Part shown: in pieces, positions 22,201-34,283 of the stretch | How positions within the stretch are numbered: position 1 is the stretch's first letter | Layout of the letters: the number at the start of each line of letters is the position of its first letter | Notes under the pieces: generated by a model | The model's input: only the letters and a program-made list of their open reading frames with translations | What the model was told of the DNA's origin: nothing | Database searches by the model: none | Assembly (NCBI GenBank): GCA_019787685.1 | Contig: JAHNUO010000007.1 | Location: 1,054,001 to 1,118,000, forward strand | Direction of reading: 5' to 3' | Length of the DNA stretch: 64,000 bases | DNA from: Chiua virens | Lineage: Eukaryota; Basidiomycota; Agaricomycetes; Boletales; Boletaceae | Program-made: the position numbers and the translations under genes

Positions 22201-23850
22201 GCCGCAATGAACCACTGGATTGCAGGTATTCTCATGTTCAATTTCGAGCTCAAACATGTTCCCATATCATGCCACCAAGGCCTGGATGGCCTTTCATGCC
22301 GAAGAAAAGAAGAAGATGAGGAGAATGACAAGGAAGAAGAAGAAGCAGAGGTTGAAGAATGGCTTGATGAAGCATTAGGATTAGGAATCTGGATTTCAAA
22401 GGTGATCAAGGATGAAATTTTTCAGAACCCCCAGGGAGGAGAAGGACCACTAGTCCTCTCAGCGACGAATTGATCAGACAATGAAGACATTACCCTACTA
22501 ATGAGCAAAGCAATGAAGCAGTGTGATCATGAACTCAAGGATATTTTTCAGTTTCTCTCCACTCTCTTGATCCCATCCAACATTGTGGACAATCGATGCA
22601 GCCATTTTATTAAATGTGCAACTGAGTTCTTCATATCCACAGATCATCTTTGGCGCAAAGAGTCCAGTGGATGACACCAGAAAGTCTTATTTGGATCTGA
22701 TCATATCCGCATTCTCAGGGAAACACACAATAAGCTCGGCCACAAAGGAATTTATGCTACCTGCCACACAATTGCTGACCATTTCTGGTGGCCATCGCTC
22801 ACAGAAGATGTCACCTGGTACATCAAGATGTGTCATCAGTGCCACACCTGCTCAGTCGAGAAGGTTGTCATTTTGCCTATCATCGCCACACCTGTGCCAC
22901 TGTTCCACAAAGCCTGCATTGATTCCATGCACATGCCAACCACACAGGGATACACATACATTGTACAAGCCTGCTGCTCACTCACCAGATGGCCAGAATG
23001 GCGAAAACTCAAGAATGAGACTGCACACACAGTCAGATCATTTCTATTCGAGGAAGTTTTATGCAGATGGGGAGGACTTGAGGAGATTGTCACAGATAAT
23101 GGAACCCCATTCATCACCACACTCAACTGGCTTGCCAAAAAATATCATATCTGTCACATTTGCATTTCTGCATACAACTCAAAGGCAAACAGCATCGTTG
23201 AACGCTTGCACTGCACCATCTGTGACTCACTCATCAAAGCATGCGACAGAGACATCATGCAATGGCCATCACTTGCTCCACACATCTTCTGGGCCGATTG
23301 CGTCATGACCCACAAAGCAACTGGTCATATACCATACTACATGACTCATGGTGTCAAGCCGCTTCTTTCATTCAACATCGCCAAGGCTACTTTCCTCATT
23401 CCACACATAACTAAGCACATCACAACCGACAAGCTCATTGTGATCCGCACCTGCCAGCTAGTGAAATGAGATGAAGACTTATCTGTGATTCATGACCAAA
23501 TCTTGTGCAGCTGCTTCACATCCATCACTAACTTCGAATGTCACTTTGCACATGCTATCCATGATCACAACTTCCGCCCTGGATCACTTGTCCTCATCTT
23601 GAATAAGAAGATTGAACCTGCATCAAATGCAAAGTGTTGCCCATGCTACTTCAGTCCAATGGTCGTAGTCTCTCGTTCCCACAATAATGGCTCATACTGC
23701 CTTACTGAAGTCAACGGAACTGTCTCAAAGCTTTGTTTCACTGCATTCTGCCTCATTCTGTACCATCTGCGCTCACCAACTCATGTTGATGTCACACACT
23801 TTGTCGATTTATTAGATCTTGCTGGTCTTGCTGCCAAAGAAGAACCTTAG
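19276..23850 (+). pseudogene. Ty3/Gypsy-type polyprotein, degenerate
   Basis: Domains in order: gag zinc knuckle CYMCGAGHFLRDC (about 19399-19437); aspartic protease with ALLDEGSEIIVI (about 20211) and the Gly-rich return LLLGCPCQ; reverse transcriptase (KSKITSGVYEPSNSLYQSKW, CIVHNLQPLNAVTV, LPMGWTDSPVVFQNN, and FQDDINVLGP as the catalytic DD box at 21490-21520); RNase H/connection pieces (TWTDEHQNAMNYL); integrase with an H/C finger (THNKLGHKGIYATCHT, then KMCHQCHTC at 22828-22857), IVTDNGTPF (23083) and NSIVERLHCTI; and a C-terminal domain with NFRPGSLVLILNKK. The product would copy element RNA and integrate the DNA. Multiple stops and frameshifts show it is inactive. The 5' LTR was not found; the low-complexity block replaces it. 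Confidence 0.85.
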
Positions 23851-23878
23851 GTGTTTGCTATTTGAAGTGAAAGGGAGA

Positions 23879-24304
23879 TGTAAGGACTGCTCTGTATCCG
23901 GCTACCGATCTGGTCTGGAAGGCTCAGCGCCTTCATGCATATTTTTCATTTTATTTGTCATTGTTACTCAGCCTAATTCAGTCATCTCTAAGCCTGTCCA
24001 TTACTATTCACTTCATAGCCTTTCCCCCTTCATATATAAGCTACTGTGTACAATCCATATCAAAGTCAGTCAATTGATCATCATCATCAGTATCATTTCA
24101 GTCAATCTGAAGTTTTCTGACATTCTGCATGCTTTCTGATTCCACTAATTCCGCACGTTTTCCAACTCATTTCGCTCTCTGATGCATGCATGCATTCGCT
24201 CTTTCTCACCAAAACTCACCAAACCAAACACCAGCTCAGTCCTTCTCCTTTCACACTCACACTTGCCTTCCTCATTTTGCCAATGCAGTGGAATGAGCCC
24301 CTAC
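23879..24304 (+). repeat. Probable 3' LTR of the 19.3-23.9 kb Gypsy element
   Basis: A polypurine tract GTGAAAGGGAGA (23867-23878) precedes TGTAAGGACTGC. A TATA box (CATATATAAGC) lies about 150 bp in. The right end at CCCCTACA (24304) is a guess from the TG...CA rule; no second copy is present to confirm it. Confidence 0.5.
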
Positions 24305-24755
24305 ATTAGTATATCAGCAGTCATTTCATTGGTTGGACCATATATGAGAGTAATCCAATCACTTTGATAGTGTTCCATATATGTAAATTCTTGAGGTCAC
24401 AGTCTTTGGACGTCACGTGTCACGCATGCAAGAGAGGGGAGCAGGACTGTGATTAACGGTGTGACTATGGTACAGGTGTATGGAAGGAGTGAGACTAAGG
24501 ACATGGAAGGAGAGTGGGCACAAGCGCGGAGCGCTAGCTGGCCTGGTGCAGGAACCTGGCATGAGGGAGTGAGCTGCGATCCCAGCGAATGAGGAGTGGA
24601 CGAAGGGTTGACAACGCATGCAGCGAGGGACCGGACATGCCCAGAAAGAAGGAGGAGACCGGGAAAGAGGAAGAAAAGACAGGAGAGGAGAGGGGGCGAG
24701 AGGAGAGAGAAAGTGGGGGGAAGGGAAAAAGGTGTGGGGAGGGATTACTTACGAG

Positions 24756-26050
24756 TTAGGGACGGACAGGGGGGAGTGTGTATTGAAGGAACGCATGGTG
24801 GATGTCTGGCTTGGCTTGGATGTAGGGGGCAAGTATTTGGGCATGCTTGTGGAGGTAAATGCGGAATGCATCACTGGCCCAATGTCCTTGTGTCTTGACA
24901 ACTTCGAAGGGTATGTTGTGTAGTAAATACTCGAGAGTTGAACCGATCCGGATGCCATGGCCCTTGAGGGGGGGAGCGCCTGCAGCTTTGAGGGTGTGGT
25001 TGAGCGTTTTTAGGAATTTTGATTTGGTGAGGGGAACGAAGGAGCCTTTGTCCTTGTAAGCAAAGAGGTGGAGGGAAGAGGGGGGATTGTTGATGGCGAA
25101 GTGGTGCTCAAGTGCGCAGAAAGGATCAGATGGGCCGTTTTGTTTGGCCCAGCTGATGGTCTCGCCAAGGGGGCTGATCTTGGTGCATGGGATGTGTAGT
25201 GTGGCGACAACAAGGCCGTTGCAGTCTTGCTCTAGGGAGAAGTAGGCCTGAGTGATGTGGGATGCGGGAGTGTAGTTCTTGAGGGTCGGGACAGTGAACT
25301 CGCCGGTTCGGGTGGTGGCATAAAAGAGGGTGGTGAGGCAGGCGAAGATGGCGGCATCGAGAGGTTGGGAGAGGGAGAGGTGGTCACAGATTCGAGCAAT
25401 GATGTTGACTGTGTAGGGGGACCATGGAGGATGCTTGAATTCAGGGGGAGCGATAAGTTTGGCAGCCTTGAGGAGCATGTCAGACTCGGTGGCATTGAGG
25501 GTCCACTTGATGCCATGGATGGTGTGCCAGGCGTGTATGGCGCTCACATAGTTGACTAGGGTTGAGCTGGCGTATGAACCTGCAAGTGTAGCGATGAAGG
25601 TGGAGAGGAGTTCGCTGGAAACGGGTGCGCGGTCTTGCTCGGGGATGGCCTTGATGTCACAGAAGGTGTGGAAGGCAAGAAGGCCGGTTCCATAGGTGAT
25701 CTTTGTTGAGTCTGCCCAGGCAAGTGAGATGACATCATAAACGCGTTGGGTGTCAGATGGGGTGAGGGGTGGGGAGGACGTACGAGGTTGGGTTGGGCGC
25801 CAGAGGAGGAGGCAATCACGAGCAAGGCAGTGGGGATGTTGGGTGTTGGCAGTGGGTGAGGGAGGGGCAGATGGGGCGCTGTGAGTGGTACAATTTATGG
25901 CGATGGGGATGCAAGTGGTACGAGGGGAAGGAGATGTGCGGGAGAGTTGGGGGGGGTCAGAAAGGGCTGGCAAGGAAGGGTTGGATTGCTGGAGGGAGAG
26001 GAATGGGAGGAAGGAGGAGGGATCGAGGGGGGTAGATCCTGCGGGGGATA
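24756..26050 (-). pseudogene. Tyrosine recombinase domain of the DIRS-type element
   Basis: The long minus frame ending at 24756 contains a tyrosine recombinase. It has an N-terminal SAM-like segment (YDVISLAWADSTKITYGTGL, then LLSTFIATLAGSYASSTLVN). The catalytic residues are Arg in TTRTGEFTVP, His-x-x-Arg in KGHGIRIGSTLEYLL, His/Trp in TQGHWASDAF and Tyr in RIYLHKHAQ. All expected positions are present, so this domain looks intact for about 370 residues. Upstream of about 26050 the same frame is a shadow of the RNase H region: homology passes through a frameshift and a stop, so the polyprotein is not continuous. The enzyme would insert the circular DNA copy by site-specific recombination. 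Confidence 0.8.
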
Positions 26051-29000
26051 CCATCCGCCGGGTTTTCTGCGCTGGGAATGTACTGTGTGTGTGCGATGCA
26101 ATGGTGAGGAGATAGGGTGGCAAGGATTCGTTTGAAGGATTTGTTGGTGGGGCGGTTATGACTGCATCCTCTTCGCCAGCCTTCAATGACGCCCAGGTTG
26201 TCGCTGGTTGCCCAAAAATGAGTGGGGGCATGGATGGATGCAAGGATCGCGAGGACGAGGAGTTCAAATCTGATGCTTTCAGCCCAGCCAATATCCCAGC
26301 CTCAAGAATCCCAACCGGGGAGGAGGACCCATGCATGCCAGTTGCCACCAATGAAGATGCCGATTCCAGAGGAGCTGGCATCGGAAAAAGTGGAGACATC
26401 AAGGATTGGGTGGGTGAGGGTGATGGGAGAAGGGGGAGTGGGGGCAGTGAGGTGGGTGGACCACCAGTTGAGGTCTTCAGGAGTGCCACGAGGCGGTGTG
26501 CGGGGCATGAAAGGGCAGTTACCGAAAATGGGAAGCATCGCTTTGAGATTGTCGAGGTAGGGTCGGCCCTCAGGGAATATCAGGGCCGTGTGGGTGAGTT
26601 TTCCATGCAGGTGTTACGGTAGTTCCGGGTAGGACCTAGCGTAGCCGCAAAAGCGCCAAGTACCAAGTGGCTGCGATAACTCAAACAACCACCACTTGGT
26701 GCGTGGTGTGCTGCAGGGTTGAACAAGGGTTTCTGGTCAGCAAGTTGCTACCAGAGAGATGAGTGATAACTCAGGCGTTGCTGAGAGTTGTCCAGTTGGG
26801 AATCTATACCCGAGGGACGGCCAAGGGTCGAGGGTGGACTGCGATGGGTCCAAGTGTTGGGTCAAGGGACGACGAGAGAAGTCCCTGGTCGAGTGGTCAC
26901 AAGGAAGGGTCCTAGTGGAGCAGTGATACTCAGCTAGATTGCAGAGATCAAGACTAGTGTACAGGAGTATCGCTGCGAGGTATTTATACTATGAGGATCG
27001 TGCATGGACCAAGTAACTAAAAGGGGTAGGCCAGAAGAGCGGAAGGGCGAAAGGCCAAAAGGGGAGTGCACAATAACTAAAAGAGGAATCGTACGATGTG
27101 AAGGCAGCGGACGATGACGAAGATGAAATGAGTAAGAGCGATGCCATCGGAGGATGACGAGATAAGAAGAATGTAAGCATCTGGGTAAGGCCGGTGCTGA
27201 GTTACAAAGGTAAATGAGGAACGAGTACGGATGAACGTATGATGATACCTAGGTATCGAGTGAAGAGAAAACGTACAAGTGAGACAAAAGACAGAAATCG
27301 TAACAGCAGGGACTGTAGTTCTTCGAGTGTGTGTGTGCAGCATAATCTCCAATCTGATATGGCTTTGAGGTATTTTATGTGTTTCAAATCTTCGAGGCGA
27401 ACTGTGCACTGGGCAAGGTCCCACATGAGACCTAAGAAGGTGGGGGAGGGAGAGAAGGGGATGTCTTTGGAGAGTTCCCAGGGGGTGCCTAGTTCCTGGG
27501 AAAGGCGGTCAACATCATCAAGGTTGTATGTAAAGTGGCAGTCAGTTAGTGGGCATGGAGAGGTGGTTGATAGGTCAGCGAGTGGGAATGAGCAATCTTC
27601 ATCGAATTCTTCATGGGAACCATCCGGGAGCTTTCCTCCAGTGAACCAGGAGCGTCCACCACGGGTGGTGGGTCCACCAAGGGAATGTATGTGGAGTGCT
27701 GCCTGGTGGCATTTGGAGTTGTAGTCTGAGAGGGAATTGGTGGGGATCCGGATGAAGAGGTGGTCATCAACCCATCTGAGGATGGGGCCAATGCCTGCTG
27801 CACACATGATGTCAGTGCCTGCACTGGCTAGGTTACCATAGATGCCCCCAGAAGGGGCAAAACCAAAACAGGCTAAGGTGTCAATGGCAAATTGGGATTC
27901 ATTTAGATGGACCACAAGGGCATGCCATTGAGATGGGTGTAAGGGAATGGTATGGTAGGCTTCAGCAACATCACGGACAGCACCTTCAGCGCCAGCAGGG
28001 AGGGTAGCAACAATTAAAGAGACAATCTCGAAAGTACTGTAAGGGGCAGGGAAAAGGTCGGGGTTTACCAGGGAATTGATTGAAGGGACTGGGAGGGGGG
28101 AGTGTGGGAAGGAAAGGTTCTGGACAAGACAGAACTTGCCCGGTTTGCCCGGTTTGGGGACCAGGGATAGGGGAGAATTTTGGAAATTTCCAATGAGGTT
28201 CGTGACCTCCTCATGTGAGAAGGGACCTATGTATCGTCCTTTGTGGAATTCCTTATGTACAATTTCACAGAAAACATCACAATGCTCCTCAATCGAGGGG
28301 TTATTTGGGGGGGTGAAAGACTGAGAGAGGGGGGGGATGCCCACAGAGAAACCATAGGTAAGGCCATTGTGTATGTTTGGGTATTTGTGTAACAGACCCG
28401 CTCGGGAGAGGAGGTGGAGCCAAGCAGTGGGGTTATATGGGGTTAGCGCATGGCCTTTTCTGAGTGCGAGGACATTGCTGGGCACCATGCCTTGCTTTGC
28501 CACATCCAGAGCATTCATGTTGTGCCGATTTGTGGGAATGAGAGCAGCTGCCAGGCTTCTGCCAGTCGCTGCAAAGAATGTCCCCATTGGGGTTGGAGAG
28601 TGCACCACTGGGAGTGTGGCAAGCATGCGTGGGGGAGCTGTCCCAGAGAGTGGGGTTGTCACATTCATGGATGCTGTGCGGGTGCCGTCCAAGGCATTTA
28701 GGACACGCAAACCTGCACTGGGAGGGGTCTGCACAGGTGCAGGTGTGGGTGGGGTGGGATGAGGAGGGTTTGTATGCTGGGGGTGGCGATGGGTCATGCT
28801 GGCAGGTGGGTTTGCCATGAAACCGAGTGGATGGGGGGGAATGGGAACGAGAGAAGCATCTATGTTCCGCATTCCAGTCTGCTCAGTTGTATGTGCGGTA
28901 GGAGCGCCGCGCAGAGGGAGAGGAGGGGGAGGGTTTGAGTAGGGCAGACTCAATCTGGGGTCATCAGGGGGTGGGGGTGGGATCGCCATTAAAGGGTGGT

Positions 29001-29190
29001 CGTGCATGGAGGGAGAGGGAGAGAAAGTTAGTTTGGGGGTCAAAGGAAATGGGGAGTGGTACTGACCTTGCGCGAGAGCTTGGCTTGATGGACACTGTTT
29101 ACTTCGAAAGCGATGCTGTTCATGAGGGCCTGGTTGACTTCTGAGATGTCGAAGGCTTGCTCGTCCCCCAGCTTGAGGAGGTTGTGCCAT
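26040..29190 (-). pseudogene. Reverse transcriptase-RNase H of the DIRS-type element
   Basis: The frame from 29190 encodes a Pro-rich leader, then a DIRS-type reverse transcriptase: NSPLSLVPKPGKPGKFCLVQ, AVRDVAEAYHTIPLHPSQWH, ACFGFAPSGGIYGN and the catalytic box RWVDDHLFIRI (about 27755-27785), ending with LEELQSL at 27311. After removing the solo LTR and one target copy the frame continues directly as HGKLTHTALIFPEGRPYL. RNase H follows: FSDASSSGIGIFIGGNWHAW, GWDIGWAES after one stop, WATSDNLGVIEGW and IPSAENPADG, supplying the expected acidic residues. A TGA after the PGWDS peptide and a later frameshift inactivate it. Confidence 0.8.
26612..27305 (+). repeat. Solo LTR family S3, CpG-rich copy
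   Basis: This 694-bp LTR starts TGTTACGGTAG and ends AATCGTAACA, with a perfect target duplication GCAGG (26607-26611 and 27306-27310). It retains CpG sites lost in other S3 copies, so it is young. It lies inside the RNase H region of the DIRS-type element and does not disturb the flanking frame once excised. Confidence 0.9.
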
Positions 29191-29880
29191 TGGTGACAGA
29201 TGTGGGAGGCATAGTGCATGATCATTTCATGGCCGTGGGGGTTCTGACGCATCGGGTGTGTTTCCATGAAGAAGAAAAACTTTGCAAGGGCAGCAAAGTG
29301 GTTGTTAGGCCAGGAGATGGCTTGGATGTGGTGGAGAAAATTGTTTTTACCAGTTAGGAAATCGACCCATTGTAATTCATGGTCAGCGCGGGCATTGCGG
29401 GATGCATTAACGGAGGCAGCTGGATGCAGGGTGAGAATGTCGTTGGAGCTGGTGATGCCGAAGGAATCATCAGCTTGGGTGAAACCAGTCCTGGAGGCTT
29501 CCTGCACCCTTCGTCTGTGAAGTACCAGAGTTCGACGAACTCAAAGTTTGTGAGCTTTGTTAGGGCATATTGGGAAGAATGAGGGGGTAGGGAATCTAGG
29601 GGGGGACTTTGGCAAATTTGCTCATCTTGGCCTTTCCTTTGGGCTCCGGAGCCTCTGGCTGCTGTTCAGCAGGTTGGGGTTCAGGGATCCCTTGGTCAGT
29701 GTCAGGTGTGGGTTGAATAGCTTCGTGGGGGAGCTAATCTTGTTCTGTGTCCCATGCCTCACCAAGTTGGGCAATGGCTTGTTTGTCATTGATGTTGAGG
29801 GCTTGGCGGAGAGCCTCACAGATGGGAGCATAGATGTCGGAAGCAAAGTCAGGTCACCTTGCAGGACCGGCGACAGGCAT
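29040..29880 (-). pseudogene. Gag-like ORF of the DIRS-type element
   Basis: From ATG 29880 a frame with early stops encodes an acidic, Pro/Gln/Glu-rich N-terminus ending [16 protein letters not shown]. After frame changes a conserved-looking block follows ([59 protein letters not shown]) to about 29040. Position upstream of the reverse transcriptase indicates ORF1/gag. It overlaps the start of the reverse transcriptase ORF by about 150 bp. Confidence 0.55.
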
Positions 29881-30204
29881 GGTTGGAGAGACTGAGAGGA
29901 CTAGAGAGTCGAAGGGAGTGTAGGGGAAGAAAAAGTGAGGGGAAGAGAGGAAGAAAAAGAAAAGGAGGGTGCAAGAAGAAAATACAGTGAGAACGAAGTG
30001 TGGGACGGTGAGGACGAGCAGGGAGGTGGTGGTGCAAAAGGAAAGAGAGGTGAGGCGCCGCTAAACTCTGCTCGTCCGAAGACTAAGCACTGTGGCTGTA
30101 CTCGTACCTCGCATAGCCTCAGTGTGGCCATATTTAGCCTGTTTGTAAAACTGGGCATTCATTACAATGGCAATGGCAGATTCATTGTCTCTATAGAGGA
30201 TGGT

Positions 30205-30634
30205 TGTTACGATATCAACTTTTCAACCCTTAACAGATTATACTTTCAATTTATTCTAAAGATAACGCCTCATGTCAAGGCTATCCTAAGGATCATATCC
30301 GATTGGCTGCCACAATAACACAGCATCCATCACCTCATGCCCTTATCTATTCATTTCCCTTATCACTGACTCATCACCAGCAGTGCAAGGCTATGCTCTT
30401 ATCCATGACTCATACCAATTCATACCTTATCATCCAATAAGATACCATATGCTTATCTACATAGTTCATACTCAGATTAGAACTCCAATATCCATGTAGT
30501 ATATAAACCCCATGAATCTAAGCCAGAGAGCTCTAACAAAGTTCTCTTGGAGTTTTTGCCTCTTCACTGGACTGAACTCCCTCTTCACTACACCACTACA
30601 ACTTTAACAGTCTAGGTTGTTCTAGGTTGTTTCA
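30205..30634 (+). repeat. Solo LTR family S2, TSD ATGGT
   Basis: This 430-bp LTR starts TGTTACGATATC and ends CTAGGTTGTTTCA, with the perfect duplication ATGGT (30200-30204, 30635-30639). It is inserted in the Copia RNase H frame; the coding sequence resumes on both sides (NATI and TILYRDNESA). Confidence 0.9.
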
Positions 30635-30864
30635 ATGGTCGCATTTTTGGGCTCAAAACCAATCTCAGAATAAAGGTTTCTAAGCCAAATCACATCCTTC
30701 TCAGCTCTTGCCATTGCAGTAAATTTGGCCTCAGCTATAGAAAGTGTGGGTGTTAGCTCCTTTTTGGAGCTCCAGGTGATGGCACCTCCATTAAGAACAA
30801 AAATATTGCCAGTTGTCAAAGTTAGTTAAATCATTGTTGGTGGTGAAGCTCACATTTGTGTAAC

Positions 30865-31910
30865 TGTTACGATTCCAATGTTTCATCCCTTAATAGATTA
30901 CACTTTTAACCTTTTCTAAGAATAACGCTGTAGGGAATAGGTATTCCCTGTGCTTGCATAGCACGTTTCTGCACCCTGTTGTCACCTGATCCCGATCCTG
31001 ATCTGTCTGCTTGTGCAAACTCATCCGGATTGCTGTATCCATGCCCGTTTTGCCTTGGACTCTTTTATTTTATTTTTTGATGCTCTTTATTCATACTTAG
31101 CATTGGCTAGACCATGTCATGCAGCCCTTGCAGGGACGTTCGGGTGCCTCTCGAACTTTATACCGTACGAAAACCTTCTTTTTATTATTATCCTTACTTA
31201 GGACGAGTCTGAGGGTATTCCTGAGGACTTAAATTCACTGTATTGACAAAATACAGTAGCTTTTGCCCATGTGCATCTGTCTCACATTGTTTTCAGTCGA
31301 CATTCATTTTCTCTCACTCTCCTCGTATTTTCTCGATCCAGATCGGACTGCCGTGTCCGCTTTTCTATCCGTTTTAATCCGGATTTGCCCTGGATTCATC
31401 TCAGACTACTCAAAAACCATTTCTCGTTGTTCACCAACTCAGTGTTGTCCCTGGGTCGAACAGAATCGCATTCCTTCACCCTATTTCTATTTCTTTCAAT
31501 CCCCCTGAGTATTGCACTTCAGCTGGGATATATTACCTTCAACACCTCATGTCAAGGCTGTCCAAAGGATCATATCCTATTGGCTGCCACAATATCACAC
31601 ACTTACACTTCTATCTATTCATTTCCCTTATCACTGACTCATCACAGCAGTGCAAGGCTATGCTCTTATCTATGACTCCTTATGACTCATATCTATTCAC
31701 ACGTTATCATCCAATAGGATACATTATGCTTATCTATGTAGTTCATACTCAGATTAGAACTCTAACATCCATGTAGTATATAAACCCCATGAATTAAAGC
31801 CAGAGGACTCTAACAAAGTTCTCTTGGAGTTTTCGCCTCTTCACTGGACTGAACCACCTCTCTCATCCACCCACTACTATAACAGTCTAGTTTTGTTCTA
31901 GGTTGTTTCA
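30865..31910 (+). repeat. Solo LTR family S2, TSD GTAAC, with nested insertion
   Basis: It starts TGTTACGATTCC and ends TAGGTTGTTTCA, with the perfect duplication GTAAC (30860-30864, 31911-31915). Removing 30929-31541 leaves 433 bp, the normal S2 length. It lies in the Copia RNase H region. Confidence 0.88.
30929..31541. repeat. 613-bp insertion in an S2 LTR, probable solo LTR
   Basis: It begins TGTAGGGAATAGG and ends TTACCTTCA (TG...CA), flanked by ACGC and ACAC; the difference is a possible single CpG-type decay. The uninterrupted S2 LTR reads AACGCCTCATGTC across this site. No other copy is present in the window. Confidence 0.6.
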
Positions 31911-33762
31911 GTAACCATAGAAACTGCTCTTTTCATTATTGTATGCATATGTATCCCAAGATCTTTCATGCCCTTAAGGTAGCACAAGACTCATTTTGCT
32001 GCAGTCCAATGGGCAAGATTCAGATTGTTATTGAAGGAGCAGAGTTTGTTTACAGCAAATGTGATGTCAGGATGTGTGCCTATCATGGCATACATAAGCA
32101 ACCCCATCAAGGAGGCATAATTCCCATTAACTTGGGAATATTGTGATGGGTCTACTGCTGCATCTCATGGCTCAGGTTTCATGTTTGGATCAAGTGGAGT
32201 AGAGATGGGATTAGCTTTGTGCATCCCATATCTTTCTAAAATAATCTCAATATAATGTGTTTGTTTGATAGTGAGAGTACCCCATTCTCAATCAAATGTG
32301 AATTTGAGACCAATGAGTTTACTTGGTTCACCAAGATTGGTGATATCAAATAGCCCTTTTAGATCTTTCTTTAGTTTAGTCATCTGATTTTTATCATTAG
32401 TAAAAAGTAATATATCATCAATCCATATGGTTATGATCTCAATAGTCTTTCTGGTATGCTGAATATAGACACACATATCAGATAAGAAGCAGTCAAAATT
32501 TATGCTGCTGAGCTTGCTATCAAGCTCTTCATTCCACTCTTGACTGGATTGTTTCAATCCATACAATGTTTTTAGTAAGTGGCATAGTCAAGTTGTGCTA
32601 TCACTGAACCCTTCTGGTTAATTCATATAGATCTTTTCTTTGAGTTTACCATTTAGATAAGTTCCTTTAATGTCCATTTGCTGGATTTCCCAGTCTTCAG
32701 CAACAGTGAGCACTAATATTGCTCTAATTGTCTCAAGTTGGACTACAGGTGAAAAGGTTTCATTGTAATCCATTCCTGGTACCTGACTAAATCCACAAGC
32801 CACTAATCTTGCTTTGTATTTTTCTAGGTTGCCATTTTTATCATATTTCCACACAAAGACCCATCAAATTGTTTGTGACAGGTTTTCTGTCATCAGGAGG
32901 ATCAGGTGAGCTCATTGCTTCTTTGAGTGTCTTTGGGTCATTACCACTTATGTGTGATTTACTTATAGCAGTGTATACAGCAGTGGCAACTTTGGTGATT
33001 GATTCCTGTTGGTCATGCTCATTTTCTGAGTCATCATCATCAGGATTAGGTATCAGTTCAGGTATGTCATGCTCAACTCATTGTTGTTTATTCTGATTTG
33101 GATCTGATTCTTGGTCTAGATCCTTTCTTTTTGTGCCAGGTGAAGGTTTGCTTCCTTCTCTAGCATACTCCCCTTCAAACTGATGATCTGGTATGCTCTT
33201 GGTCATGGCAATTGGCCAACAGTACTCTCGAGTAACTTTGATTGTCTTTTTAAGGAGGTCATAGTATTTGAACACTTTTGGGCCATCCTTGTGGCCAACA
33301 AAGATGAATTTCTTGGCCTGTGAGTCCCATTTTGATGGATTTAACTCCTGATTTAGTACCCATACAGGTCACCCAAATTTCTGTATGAAGGAAATATCTG
33401 GGTGTTTTCCCAACCACTTTTCATATGGTGTCATAGTGGGTACAGAATGTGTGTACACCTGGTTGTGGATATAAGTGGCATAGGCCATCACTTCAGGCCA
33501 TAATTCATTTGGTAAGCCATGCACTAATAACATTGCACAACCCAACTCAACAACAGTTCTATTCCAGCATTCTGCAATGCCATTTTGCTCTGGAGTATAT
33601 GGAGCAGTCATTTGGACCTCAATTCCCTTATTGAGACATCATGTCTGTATGGATCACCTTGGGTATGTGCCCATATTGTCTCTCAATATATGAGAGATAT
33701 TGTCTTACCTTATTAAAAGCTGTATCTTTCAATTTCATGAAGCAAATTATGGCATATTGCGA

Positions 33763-34192
33763 TGTAGGAGTTGAGAACTCCTTGTGGTTGCAGCCTACCT
33801 TTTTCCCACTCTCCATTATGTCCTATCACATCTCACCCCATCCACTATTGGCTTCATACTGGTCCAGTTTTATTTCTAGCATTTACAGATCATCCAAACC
33901 CAATCTGAGTCCAATCTGAGTCAATCCAATCCAATCCAGTTCCATTGTATGTGTTCTGCTTTATCTAGTTTAACTTGTCCTATCCAATTTGGCCTATGGA
34001 GGTTGTCCCTCTCATAATATCCTTCTTTTCTTAAATACTCATCCTACATCGATCCTGTATGATTACTTAGGGTAGGATTGCCTTTAACAGTCTTGGGTTG
34101 TGCCCAGGACTATAAAACCATGTTTTTGGACATTCAATACTATCTTTCTGCATTCAGGAGATCACCTGTCTACTCTCCCATGTGTGAGTGGG
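33763..34192 (-). repeat. Solo LTR family S5, first part (split by S1 and by inversion)
   Basis: It matches the reverse complement of the distal part of S5 (45134-45840), starting TGTAGGAGTTGAG and ending ATGTGTGAGTGGG where the S1 LTR begins. The remaining S5 sequence is at 36092-36352. Restored flanks are GCGA and GTGA, i.e. a 4-bp duplication with one C to T change. Confidence 0.75.
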
Positions 34193-34283
34193 TGTCATAT
34201 ACCATTCTATCTCTATTCCTCCAGATATAACTCTAACTTTCTTAGATGTTAACTCTGGGTTGATCTCCCTCAGGATGCAACTC
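34193..34283 (+). repeat. First 90 bp of an S1 LTR cut by the inversion
   Basis: It starts TGTCATATACC and runs to CAGGATGCAACTC, then switches abruptly to MITE sequence. The continuation of this LTR is the reverse complement of 37440 downwards. Confidence 0.8.

Larger units (their letters stand above)
24410..30120 (-). mobile_element. DIRS/Ngaro-type tyrosine-recombinase retrotransposon
   Basis: On the minus strand, gag-like ORF, reverse transcriptase, RNase H and tyrosine recombinase follow one another, the hallmark of DIRS-like elements, which integrate with a recombinase instead of a DDE integrase. The outer limits are approximate: the right limit is where Copia sequence begins, the left limit where Gypsy sequence ends. 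I could not identify terminal or split direct repeats. It is interrupted by a solo LTR (26612-27305). Confidence 0.75.
30100..33762 (-). pseudogene. Ty1/Copia polyprotein (integrase, reverse transcriptase, RNase H), degenerate
   Basis: Reading minus from 33762: integrase core (YAIICFMKLKDTAFNKVRQY, IERQYGHIPKVIHTD, TAPYTPEQNGIAECWNRTVV), a linker, then reverse transcriptase (EKYKARLVACGFSQVPGMDY, FSPVVQLETIRAILVLTVAE, YGLKQSSQEWN, catalytic box IWIDDILLFTND at about 32420) and RNase H (AITWSSKKELTPTLSIAEAK, then RDNESAIAIV at about 30170). Two S2 solo LTRs interrupt the RNase H part. The frame has several stops. The pre-integrase part of the same element is on the plus strand at 35740-36091 because of an inversion. 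Confidence 0.85.

Noticed and set aside
24756..26489. A single 577-residue bacterial phage-type integrase or a Crypton transposase
   Set aside because: Only the downstream part is recombinase. The upstream part is a shadow frame over RNase H, and a reverse transcriptase precedes it, which indicates a DIRS/Ngaro-type retroelement.
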